A stretch of DNA of 64,000 bases, taken from NCBI GenBank assembly GCA_032719365.1, contig CM064872.1, positions 72,604,752-72,668,751 of the forward strand, given 5' to 3'. The stretch is from Prinsepia uniflora. Lineage: Eukaryota; Streptophyta; Magnoliopsida; Rosales; Rosaceae. The notes below the pieces were generated by a model. The model did not search any database and was not told where the DNA came from. It saw only the letters and a program-made list of their open reading frames with translations. Positions 20,805 to 31,600 of the stretch are shown one piece after another. The number at the start of each line of letters is the position of its first letter. The stretch's first letter is position 1. The position numbers were made by a program, and so were the translations under genes.

Positions 20805-23800
20805 TGTAACGACTTGGAAATTTGGAAAAGGAAAATTTGAAGAAAATGACGATTTTGGCCCTAGAGTTGGGCGAACGCTTGAATTTTGGTTCGAGCGGTC
20901 AAACGGACTTTGAACGATGACTGTGACGTAGTTCGGGACGTCACGAGTTCATAGACAGGTGGCACGTCCGATTCCGACATTCGAGGAGGAAGTTATGATG
21001 TTCGGAAGTTCAAGGGTAATTCGGTAATTTGGTTAAAGGGGCAATTTGTTGACTTTTCAAACGACATGGACATTTCACGTAATTTGAAGACCGTTTGGTA
21101 GGTCTCGAGACGCTGAGTCCGTAGACAAGCGGTACACGTCAATCGGAGTTCAGACGATAAACTTACGAGTCTAGGAATATGAAGGGCATTTTGGTAATTT
21201 GTAAGAACAAGGGAAAAATGGTAATTGGTTAATTGAATAGAAAATGGGTCGGTGCTTGGGCTGATTCAACCATGTTTATGCCACTAAGTGACATCTATCA
21301 CTCCCTAAGTCAGATTGGTGGCAAACAAATAGGTGTACGGTGTGTGTGTTGTGGCGGTGGGATCAATTCAAAGATTTAAACATGTTTTTGGAAGGAAAAA
21401 CAGAGACTAACCTTGCTTGATCGACCTCCCCAATAACCAATTGAGAGAAAAAAAGAACTGGAGAAGCATTAAGGGAGGGAGAACAGAGAATTGAGATTGA
21501 GAGAGGAAGAAAAGTGATGAAAATGGTGAAAGGAAAACTCAAAACCCGAACTTGTTCTTGAGAGAATGAGAATTCAATTTCGAGTTGCAGACCAGCCCAA
21601 GTCAAATTAAGGTTCGATTAAGACTTCTGGGACCTTGATTAGTCAAACCCAATCAAGAACAAAGGAAATCAGTGGTGTCTTGGCCGTGAACGGGTGTCCT
21701 CAACCTCTAAAAAAATCGAGGTGGAGTTCAGGTATGTGGAGGTAAGGGAGCTAAAAATTGTAACCACCTGTCCCGAATTCCAGGATTAGATTAGTGACTA
21801 ATCATGATTAGTGAGGTTAATCCGTGATTAGTTGGGCGAAATCGGACGAACGATGCAAAATGATCGTTTTGCCCCTATGCGTGGGCAAAACGTTGACTTT
21901 TCATTCTGGCGGTCAAATGAACTATGACCGATGACCGTGACGTAATTCGTGACGTCACGAGTTCATAGACAGGTGGCATGTTCAATTCCGACGTTCGAGG
22001 AAGAAGTTATGACGTTCAGAAGTTTAGGGGCATTTTGGTAATTTGGGTTAAAAGGGGCTAGATGTTGACTTTTGGACTAGAATGTTCGATGGCCGAGGAC
22101 CTTTACGTAGATCGGGACGATACGAATCCATAGACAGGCGGCACGTCGAATTCGGACGTTCGACGACGAAGTTACAGTTCAAGGAAGTTTCGAAGTACTA
22201 TTGCACGTTTTATGAGACGAACCACTTTTGGATTCTAGTGGGCCCCAGATATTTAGTTCCTGCCCTATGGATGAGTGACAAGTGTCACCCATCCATATGC
22301 CATCTTTTTTCCTTCATGCATCTTCCCCTTGCATCGATCATTCTTCTTCATTTCAAACCCAACACAACCCGATCTCATTTTCATTTTAACCCAAACAAAC
22401 CCAACCCTTCCTATTCGGCCATGACTGAGGACAGAGTGAAGTGAGGATGCTGAGGAGGTTGCTGGACATCCAGAACCGCCGTGGATGGCGGCGTGGAGGC
22501 AAGAAACCGAGAAGGTAGCCCGGTTTACCCTTATTTTCCATATTTGTCGATTTATGCATTATGGGTTGTTTTGGACGTTTGGATAGGGTTATTTAGGTTG
22601 CTAGGGACTTGATAGGAAGGTTTTTAATGGGTTTAACAGCTGAGACGCTGTGGAGGCTGATCGGGAAAACTAGGACCGTGGGCAAGCTTTGAACCCACGG
22701 GTTTTAGGGCTAAAATCTTCATTTTCTTTATATGGTTAGACTCCTAGAAGAAAGATAGGAAGATTAGAAATGATTAGGGGTATAATCGGACCAAAATGGG
22801 GGGAGAAATAACGCCGGACCAGTCACGCCGGTCCAGACAAACCGGCTGCACAGGAGAACCGGGTTGGACCGGTTCAACCAAGGTTGATGATGATCTACAG
22901 TACCGCGCGTGGAGCCCACACGCAGTAGCATCTCGGGGCACGTGGCCCACATTTTGAGGGTGCTTCCAACATACGAAATCATCTATTCGATGTAACGAAC
23001 ATTTTGGGACTGGTTTCGTGTCAATCGGACATCGTTTCGATAGGTTTCAGGGTGTCCAAAGGTTTAGGTTCGAGTTTAAAAATAGTTAGAAATTTCGAAA
23101 AATTACAGGGCTTTATTGAGGGGTTATATAAGTAGTTAGTAACCCTATAAATTAATTTGGACAGGTTTGGGAGTCCCGGTGATGACGATTGACCCGGTAG
23201 ACACTTATGGCACCCGTATCGAGGCTCGGCTTCAGACGGTCTGTGAGTAGACCTTGATTTCTAAACTGTGATGCATGCATAAATATTTTATATGGATTAT
23301 GAATGTGATTCTATGATGTTGATTTGGATGATTGTGATTTATATGATTTCACGCATTACGAGGCGATTTACTTGCTTGCACGTAAATCGAGGTTTTCCGG
23401 TTTTATACTGATTTTCCGTACTTATGGTTTTGGATATGATTTCATGAAATGGTTTTGGAATTTAAAAGGTAAACTCGGGTTCGAGACCCTTTTGTTTCGA
23501 AAACCCTCGAACTCGATGTCCCTTTTTGTTACGTTCTCGGGCCGGAGGCCCAATTGGTTCTTAAATTGATTTCAGATTTGGAAATATGGAATTGGGCATG
23601 AGATCCATTTGATTTACGAAATCGGGTACAAGGCTCAGTTGGTTTACGATTCAGACCAGGAGTCCAGTTTGTATGTGGATTCGGGCCTAGGGCCCAACTA
23701 TGTGTTACAAATGGTTTTTATGGTTCATGACGGTTTATGGGAACCAGCATGAACCCTTGAAAGGATTTTACGGGTCATGACGGTTTATGAGAACCGGCAT

Positions 23801-26724
23801 GAACCTTTGAAAGGATTTATGATTCATGACGGCTAGTGAGGGCCGGGCATGAATCCTAGAAAGGTTTAAAGAATGATTTCAAAAGGTTTTTCATATTCCA
23901 TCCATTATATATGATTGTCTCCTCCGGGGAGGGTCGTTGGCTTGGGTGGACCCCGGAGTAGTCACGGAGCACTGACTGAGTGGAGTCGCCCCCCAGTTGG
24001 GTTCCTTACTCTCAGGATGGGCATGGTTCGTTACCTCCAGGGTCCACTTACTCCAGGGTCATTGATCTACGGACATTGACTTGGGTGGACCCTGGAGAGA
24101 CTTGGGTTTGAGACCCCAGTTAGCACGCACGTAGCTTTATTTTACCTTGACAGGTTCTTGGATATGAAATATAATGGATAAACATGATTTCAAGTGATTT
24201 AGGAAATTATGTTTTATGATGTTATGGTTTTCTGTAAATGGTTTTGGGCAGGAGCCCGTGTGACTTGTATTTACGGAATTTGGGGCTGAGACCCTAATGA
24301 TGGTTGTTTAAACATATGTGTTTGGATAAATGGTTTTACTATGCTTGCATGCTTTTTAGTGAAGGGTATAAAGGTCTTTTATGAAATATGTTTTTATAAA
24401 CTCTTTATTTTTGTCCACTCACAGTCTTTATGTTTTTAATACCCTTCAGGTTGGATACAGTGTGGACTGTAGCAGAGACCAAGATATCACATGCCTCCTC
24501 CGGATCCTGGCGTACTCTGATAGCCCTGGAGGGCAAAGGTTGGAAATTTCCCTCCGTGTCAGACGAGATCAGAGGCGTTCCTCGTTAATCCCTGAGGGAT
24601 TGAGGATGGGTCCTGACATAAATTCATTTCAAAATCATTTTTAGAATGAGCCTACGATGCTCCCTGACTAATTAATCGAAGAATTCAATGATAATTTGAT
24701 GAACTCAGACGATGAACAGCCTTCAAAAATTTGAGTTGGGTTGGATAGTTGGAAGTAAGTAGAGTTGAAATTGATGTGACAGACATCTAATTCATATGTT
24801 TACGATGCTAATGGACATTTTAATTAGGGTCGACAAGTTGGAATTGAACAAGATTGAAACAGGTCGACACGCGGGTTGAACGACCCGTTTAACAGGTAGT
24901 CGGGCAGAGACGATGAACAATACTTGCACTGTAGCAGCGTGTGAGATTCGTGCGCAGTCACTCACCGCGGCGCGTGGGACCGAATCTTGAGGTGAGTTCA
25001 ACCTGAAACTTGCTCCTTTTAATATAACGAACATGCTGGCACTAGTTTCGAGGAAATCAGATATCATTTCGATAGTGTTTAGTGTATCCAAAATTTTCGT
25101 ATACGTTTAAAATACGTATTTAAATCCCGAAAAAATTGGGAAAAATTATATGAGATATGTTGAAGTGTTAGTGACCTTAGATCATGATTTTGGACAGGAA
25201 TTATGATTTTTCGGAATTTACAGAAAAACGTGCAGTTCGAAAGCGAGCCGTTTGGATGGTGTGTGAGTGGACTTTGATTTCTAAATTTCAATGCATGCAT
25301 AATTGTTTTCTATACTTTCTATTGATGATTTCTATGATTGTGATTATGGTTTATGGTAATGACGATTTCCATATTTACACGTATTTCGATATGCAATACG
25401 TAATTGCACGTATTTCGAGACTATGGTTTCTCCTATACTTTGATGATGGTTTGGTGGATAATTTTATATGATTTGCGCGTATCATGTTTTGATGATGTTT
25501 TGATTATGATTGTGAGTATGATTTACGGTTTTGGCACGTATTTCGAGATTATTACGGATTTGCACGTTTTACGAGATTTCGAGTATGTTGTGATTTGACC
25601 ATGGTTTTGATGATCTGAATTTGGGATTTGAAATATGATTTGATTTCAAAGATTTAAAACGGGTTTTGGAAAAAGTGATTTCGGGCTTGATGCCCAGTTC
25701 ATAAAAGTGGTTTTGATGAACGAGATTTCGAGTTTCGGAAACTTGAAAGTGGATTTCCGGATTTGGGTTCGAAATGGTTATTTCGGATGCCGGTTTACGG
25801 AATGATGGTTCCGAATTCGGATTTGGAAATGGATGATGGATATGATTTGGGATTTGAACGTGAAATTCGGACATGAGTCCCATTTCGATAAAATATGATT
25901 TCGGATTTGGTTTTTGAAATTGGATTACAATGGATTCTGGATTTGCTATGACTTACACATGGTTTTGGGTTTAAAGACCCGGTACTATTGCTGGATCTGG
26001 TTCTGGGTTTAAAAACCCGGTTGATTGATGACGGGGGAGGGCCCTTGATTGATATATTTTGAGTTTAAAGACTCGGTTATCGTGATATCCCCCGAGGCCT
26101 ATTGATTGTGTTTTGAGTTTAAAGACTCGTTGATATCCCGGGAAGGCCTGATATATGTGAGTTTAAAGACTCGTTGATTGAGATCCAGCAAACTGATTGA
26201 CTTGTGATTTACTGTTGATTTCCGATGTTTTCGGATGTGTTGGGCAATGTCCCGGTTTATAAGTCTTTATGGATTTTGGACTATGTTCTTGTACTTGGAT
26301 TTTGATTCATGATTTTGGGCTGAGGCCCCGTGTTTATGGTTTTCGGGCTAAGACCCGAGGTTTGAGAAAAGGAAAATGATTTTGATTCTTATACACAGTT
26401 TTCTTATATTGGAAATGAGATGGATTATGAAATGATTTCGAATGCATGCATTAGTTTTACGTGGATGATAGAAATGTCTTTTTTGTATCATGTTTTATAA
26501 ACTGATTTATTTTCGTCCACTCACACCCGTTGTGTTTTTATTGACCCTCCAAGTAGTGGCGCGATAATCGAGACTGATTGGGAGGTGGAGGCATGAGTGG
26601 GCACACGTGCGGGTATCCCTTATTTGGTAAGTGCTGAGGGTAATTTGGGGAACTTTAGTTGACTTGTCAAACGGGAGCAGGACCGGGCACGGTTATCAAA
26701 GTCCTTCGGGGACTGGTCCTGTCA
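20805..26724 (+). mobile_element. Solo LTR D nested in LTR C
   Basis: Starts TGTAACGACTTGG and ends GGTCCTGTCA, with perfect AGACA duplication at 20800-20804 and 26725-26729. Own sequence is 20805-21758 and 24624-26724 (about 3.06 kb), split by solo LTR E. Bracket pair at 25263-25272 and 26515-26524. Confidence 0.87.
21759..24618 (+). mobile_element. Solo LTR E nested in LTR D
   Basis: A 2.86-kb LTR, TGTAACCACC to GGGTCCTGACA, with duplication AAAAT (21754-21758) and TAAAT (24619-24623), one mismatch. It has both U3 module copies (about 21940-22040 and 22090-22200), the bracket (23243-23252, one mismatch, with 24413-24422), three GGTTCATG hairpins and a stem-rich domain at 23915-24140 shared with the LTR at 10821-13408. 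Confidence 0.85.
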
Positions 26725-26814
26725 AGACAGATGTTTAGCCTTCGTGTCGCACTTGGGTTAGACGGGAGCATGACTTATCCCTTAATCCCGAGGGATTGGG
26801 GGTGGGTCGTGTCA

Positions 26815-27556
26815 CTTAACCTTCCTAATCATCAGTTTTTTATTTCGTCTAGTAATAGTGGGAAGGCCTAAATATTTCTCATGAAAATCCACAATTTTAA
26901 CACCCAACAAAGAGGAAATTAAGCATTTCATAACAGGATCCGTACCGGGGCTAAAACAAGCAGCAGACTTATTAAAATTAATCAATTGACCAAACACCCT
27001 CTCATATTCTTTCAGGACCTCCAACAAAACCTGGCATTCACCCAACCAAGCATTACAGAAAAGCAAACTATCATCAGCAAAAAAAAAATACGGGAGAGAG
27101 AGAGAGAAGGGGCTCCCAATGCCACCGACACACCATGAAGGGATTTGGCCTGCTGAGCCTGGGAGAGTAGGATTGAGAAACGCTCCGCACAAGTAAGGAA
27201 CAAATAGGGGGATAAGGGGTCGCCCTGCCAGAGCCCTCTGGTGGGCACAATGTGACCAACAGTCTAACCACAAACCTGCACTGCATAACTGACTCTAGAC
27301 ACACAATTTAACAACAGCTGAACAAATCTATTCCCGAACCCCAACTTTCGAAGCATCCCCTTCAAATAACCCCATTCTACCGTATAATGAGCCTTGGACA
27401 TGTCAAGTTTCAAGATCATCTTTTTTAACTTACTAGACCCCGTCTCCTAATCGCATGTATAGACTCAAAAGCAGTTAGGATATTATCAGTAATCAACCGA
27501 GAAATCACAAAAGCACTTTGAAAAACTAAGATAACCCGAGGCATTACTCTCTTTAA
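26815..27556 (-). pseudogene. LINE ORF2 remnant, reverse transcriptase part
   Basis: On the minus strand, frames encode LINE reverse transcriptase blocks: SAFVISRLITDNIL (about 27500), PTRGLWQGDPLSPYLF (about 27230), FFADDSLLFCNA with the catalytic ADD (about 27075), GQLINFNKSAACFSPGT, and EKYLGLPTITRRNKK (about 26850). Frameshifts and stops are present and the N-terminal endonuclease is missing. The end at 26815 is the LTR C insertion point. The reading continues at 893 going left once the insertion is removed. Confidence 0.88.
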
Positions 27557-28693
27557 TCTGTTGGTAACGGTTATCTAGCTATTAATAGTTTTTGTGTAAT
27601 TTTAAGTTAAATTTGTCCAAAAATTTAGTTAGGCTAATGTGGATTAGAATTAGGAATTAAAAATTAATAACTTAAGGGTCATGAAGTCCAAATTCCGAAA
27701 AATTCATTAAAAATTGAAAGAATATGCAAACTTGACCATAAATTTTTTATTATTTACAAATTTAAACTGTGAATGTTGTCGGTCCTTGAAGGCCTTCACT
27801 TCTAAGCCGGATTTCTTAAAGATTCAAAAAAAAATATATATATAATTCAACATTTATATATTTTACAGAAAATCTACACATATTTATTTCTATGAACATT
27901 TTCATTAATTTATTTTGTTGTCCACATTTTACACCTGGGAAACTTTTGGATTGGAGGCGGGGAGCGGGTTTGTAGGCATTCATGGCGAGATGCGAGCGGA
28001 GAATGTTTTTAATTTTTTATATTATTTAATCTTCTGTTAAAAAATTAATTTAATATAATTTTTATTTTAAGGATGCTTGAGATTGTTTGACTAAAGTTTT
28101 TTTTTTTAAATTAATTTTTTTATGCTAAAGGAAAACAATATAAAACAAAATCCTAAGACAACTACCATCAAAGAAGTCAAATAATTATGCTCCATAAGCA
28201 CAAGTAGGAAGAGAGGTTTCCTAAAACATGCTATTCGAACAGTTGTGGCCAAACTTGATAAGAGTATCAACTATAAAGTTAGTTTTTTTTGTAAATATAC
28301 TTGAATGTGATGAGCTCAAAATCTCTTGATCTATGCAACTATGATACGAAGGTGCCGAGGAGTCGTAATGGAAAAAAGAATATAATATTTATAAATTTGG
28401 GTATCAAACGGGATCCAGAGTATCATAATGAAAATTTACTATGTAATCTGAAAAAAAAAAAAATTACTATGTAACCCTCACGGCGTCGTTTTGATTTCTA
28501 AACCCCCCAGCACGCAACGTGTTGTTGAAGCGCGCCCTAAACTGATCCCTGTCCGCGGGCGAAATTACCGAATTGGACCGTCCCGCCGAATGTTCTCCTC
28601 TCAGCATTTCCAGAGCTTCCACCCACAATTGTAAGCAAAATCCCAAATTCAAGTTGTGGAGGGCATCGTCAATCATATTAGGCGAACTCTAAA
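27557..28693. other. AT-rich spacer and upstream region of the DnaJ gene
   Basis: No gene is seen. It contains homopolymer and TA-rich runs (for example 27825-27845 and 28098-28110). The last 200 bp are more GC-rich and probably hold the promoter and 5' untranslated region of the DnaJ gene; I could not place a TATA box with confidence. Confidence 0.5.
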
Positions 28694-31600
28694 ATGCAAA
28701 AATTGAGCTTGTTTGGTCTGGTGAGCAAGACGTAGTTCAATGGTTTTCATTCTGTAATATTGATAGATTTTGCTATATTCTTATTAGTTTTCTGTATTGA
28801 AATGCATTTTTCAGAGGCGTTTGGTGTCGTCCTTGGCTGCAGAGTCGTCCATTGATGAAGTGGGTTGGCCTCGTAGGCTTTTCCCGTTGAGCGAGGCACT
28901 TTATCGAACACATGGTGAGCTTCTTGACTCCTACTTTGATTGTCTTTAGGTTAAGACAAATAAGAATTGTTCTTAAAAAGTATGATATTCAAACGTAGGT
29001 TGGGTTTCTTGTGGTTCAGTGGCTGGTTTCGCTAGCTCATTGGGAAATCGCTATTTCCATGCCTCAGGTTTTTTACTCTCTCTAACAGCGAGTGACAAAT
29101 AGCATTTTTGGGTTTATGGCTTAAATAATTATCTTTTCAGGGGTCTTTTGCACACCTGCACGAGACTATTATGAAACACTTGGCCTTCCGGAAAATGCAA
29201 GCCGGGATGAAATTAAAAAGGCTTTTCGCATGGTCAGTATTCAAATTTCCAGTTGCATAGTTTTTGAAGGGTTTTGGCTATGATTTGAGGTCTGTTTTAT
29301 ATAGTTGTAATGACGTTCATGGTGAAAGCTATTGCATTGTATTATTTTTTACCTTTACAATACAGAAAGAATGTGAACTTGTGATGTTATTTCAGCGTCT
29401 GGTTGCTGTAAAAATGTGTTTCTTTGGTTGGATGTGGATTTTCTTACTAGAATACATATTAAATTAAGTATGAAAATACTTAGTTAGGACAAAAAGAATG
29501 TCCATTAGATTTTGGTATAATGAGTATGGTGGAAGGAAGATGCACGGAGCTTGCTCAATGTGTACAGGTTTTGTGGATAGAGTAACTTGTCGGAATACTT
29601 TCCAAAATAAACAATATCTTAATTTTTTAAAACTACTGTTACTGTAACTTATCTTCCCTCATACCTTCATTCATCTTATTTTTCTCTACCTTTACCCCAT
29701 TTAATTAAAGGGTTGAAATCTGGGTTAAAGGCAGAGTTGAGTTGTGCATGGTTTAAGATTATCAATTGTGATATAACCAGAAATTTGTTTAACTATGATA
29801 AATTTTTTAAGCCATGTAAGTTTCTTGTTCGAGTTACACCTGTCTTGTGCCATCACTTTAGCAAACATTCTCTATTCAAGCCGTAGACACTGAATATATA
29901 TGCAGCTTGCCAAGAAGTATCATCCGGATGCAAATAGGGGCAATCCTTCTTCTAAGAGAAAATTTCAAGAGCTAAAAGATGCCTATGAGGTATGACTTGT
30001 GGTAGCAATTTCCCCGTCTTTTATATTAACTTTCCTGTCCTGTCTAAAATTTGGAATAATTTTTAAGTGAATGTGGAGGATTGACAGCAATCTCTTTTTT
30101 TTTGGTTGATATTGAATTCCAGATTTTGCAAGATCCTGAAAAGAGGGTGCAATATGACAGGGTAATAACTGTCTCTGTCTCCGTCTCCTGGCACACACAC
30201 CGACACAGAAACAAACACGTCCTCACTGGTTTTCCGTTTTTGGTTTTTAAAAGTTAAATATATATGGTCTGAGTTTAGATTAATTTGTGATTGTGCTCCT
30301 GTTTTGCACTTTTACCACTTCAGTACTTGGTAGGAAAAAAATAACTGGTGTGCATCCATAGCCTTGCCATCAAAAGTTTGATAGTTTTCTGCTATCAAAA
30401 TCCTATAGTTCACGTACCATTTTTAGATCTTACACAGTTGTTTTGTCTGTTTTGTGCAATGAAGATGCGCTCATCCGGGTCAGAAAACGTAGGTTCTTCT
30501 GCAGATGCAGAAGGGTTTAGATATGATAATCAAAATCAAGGTGCTGCTGGAGGCTTTAGATATGGTTTCGAAACTCTTTTTTCCAGTTCATTCCATAAAA
30601 TATTCTCAGAGGTATTTCAGTGCCTGTGTTTGGTTAATCTTAATGAAGCCTGCTAATGCAGCTTGTTGAAATGTTAATCTTCATTATTGACAGTCCTTTG
30701 ATACTTGCAGATCTTTGAACATGAGTTTGATCAAGTTGCACCTGATATTCAGGTAAATGTTATCCTCCTGCCTTGGTTACACTTTTCATATTTTACTCCT
30801 GTATTTCCCAGCAGAATTGATGTTTTTGTTTTCCATCTTCTTTGGTTGGCATTTATGTGCTTCTAGCTGGAGCTCTCTCTATCTTTCTCTGAAGCTGCTG
30901 AAGGATGCACAAAGCATCTCTCTGTCAATGCTCATGTTTCCTGTGATTCTTGCCGTGAGTCGATTAAATATTTTTAGATTCCATGCATTTGTTTTGTTGA
31001 TAGGAAATCCCTAAGTAGAACATAGATCTCAAATATTAAAATCATTGTGTCATTTGAATGCTGTGACTGCAACGGGGATGCCTATTTATTGGCTACCCAC
31101 TTTAAATTTGAAATGATTTTTTTGTCGAATCTTTTTTATTTATTTATAATTGGGTTATGTGTCTAAGTAGTAAGGATCAAAGCTAATGTGTTGCCTATGT
31201 TCTGTTGTTAAGCAAGAACTTTTGTAGAAGGAACTACTTTTTGGCCTCTGATACTTCCCATATGTGACTGTGATACTTCCCGTATGTGTGACTCATATTT
31301 CCCATAATGGAACTTATAGGTCTTGTTTGGTCTGTTCTCAGAGTTCATGATACTGGGTCTAGAATATGTGTCTCAGTTTGGGTTCCATTTGGACGTCAGG
31401 GTTTGAGTCTCTAACCAAGTTGATGTGTGTGTACAGGGTTTGGCATATGGGTTTGGAGTTTGAGTTTGATGTTTGGGTTTGCAAATGAGCTCCGGAGTTC
31501 AGGCTTCGGGCACCTTGTTTGGGGGTTCAGCGTCGGGGGGGTCTGAGGCTCAAGGTTAGGGTTTGTCAGAGTCTGAGGTTCTGGTATTAATGTCCCACTT

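Larger units (their letters stand above)
894..26814 (+). mobile_element. Solo LTR C (gypsy family), split by nested insertions
   Basis: Outermost LTR of the stack. It begins TGTAACGACC and ends GGTCGTGTCA. Its own sequence is 894-2495, 19846-20804 and 26730-26814 (about 2.65 kb); the rest is nested elements B and D. Flanks are CCTAA (889-893) and CTTAA (26815-26819), a 5-bp target-site duplication with one mismatch. It has no internal coding region or second LTR, so it is a solo LTR left by recombination. It inserted into a LINE reading frame. Confidence 0.85.

Noticed and set aside
22082..22444. 120-codon frame in LTR E
   Set aside because: It spans the U3 repeat module and has no counterpart in the sister LTRs.
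28467..28676. 69-codon minus-strand frame upstream of the DnaJ gene
   Set aside because: No recognisable motif and it lies in the likely promoter and leader of the DnaJ gene.
30348..31014. Open frames over DnaJ exons 7-9
   Set aside because: They read through introns; only the exon parts match the DnaJ family.
31370..31570. G-rich GGTTTGGGTTTGAG stretch in DnaJ intron 9 as telomere-like repeat
   Set aside because: Units are irregular and do not match TTTAGGG in tandem.
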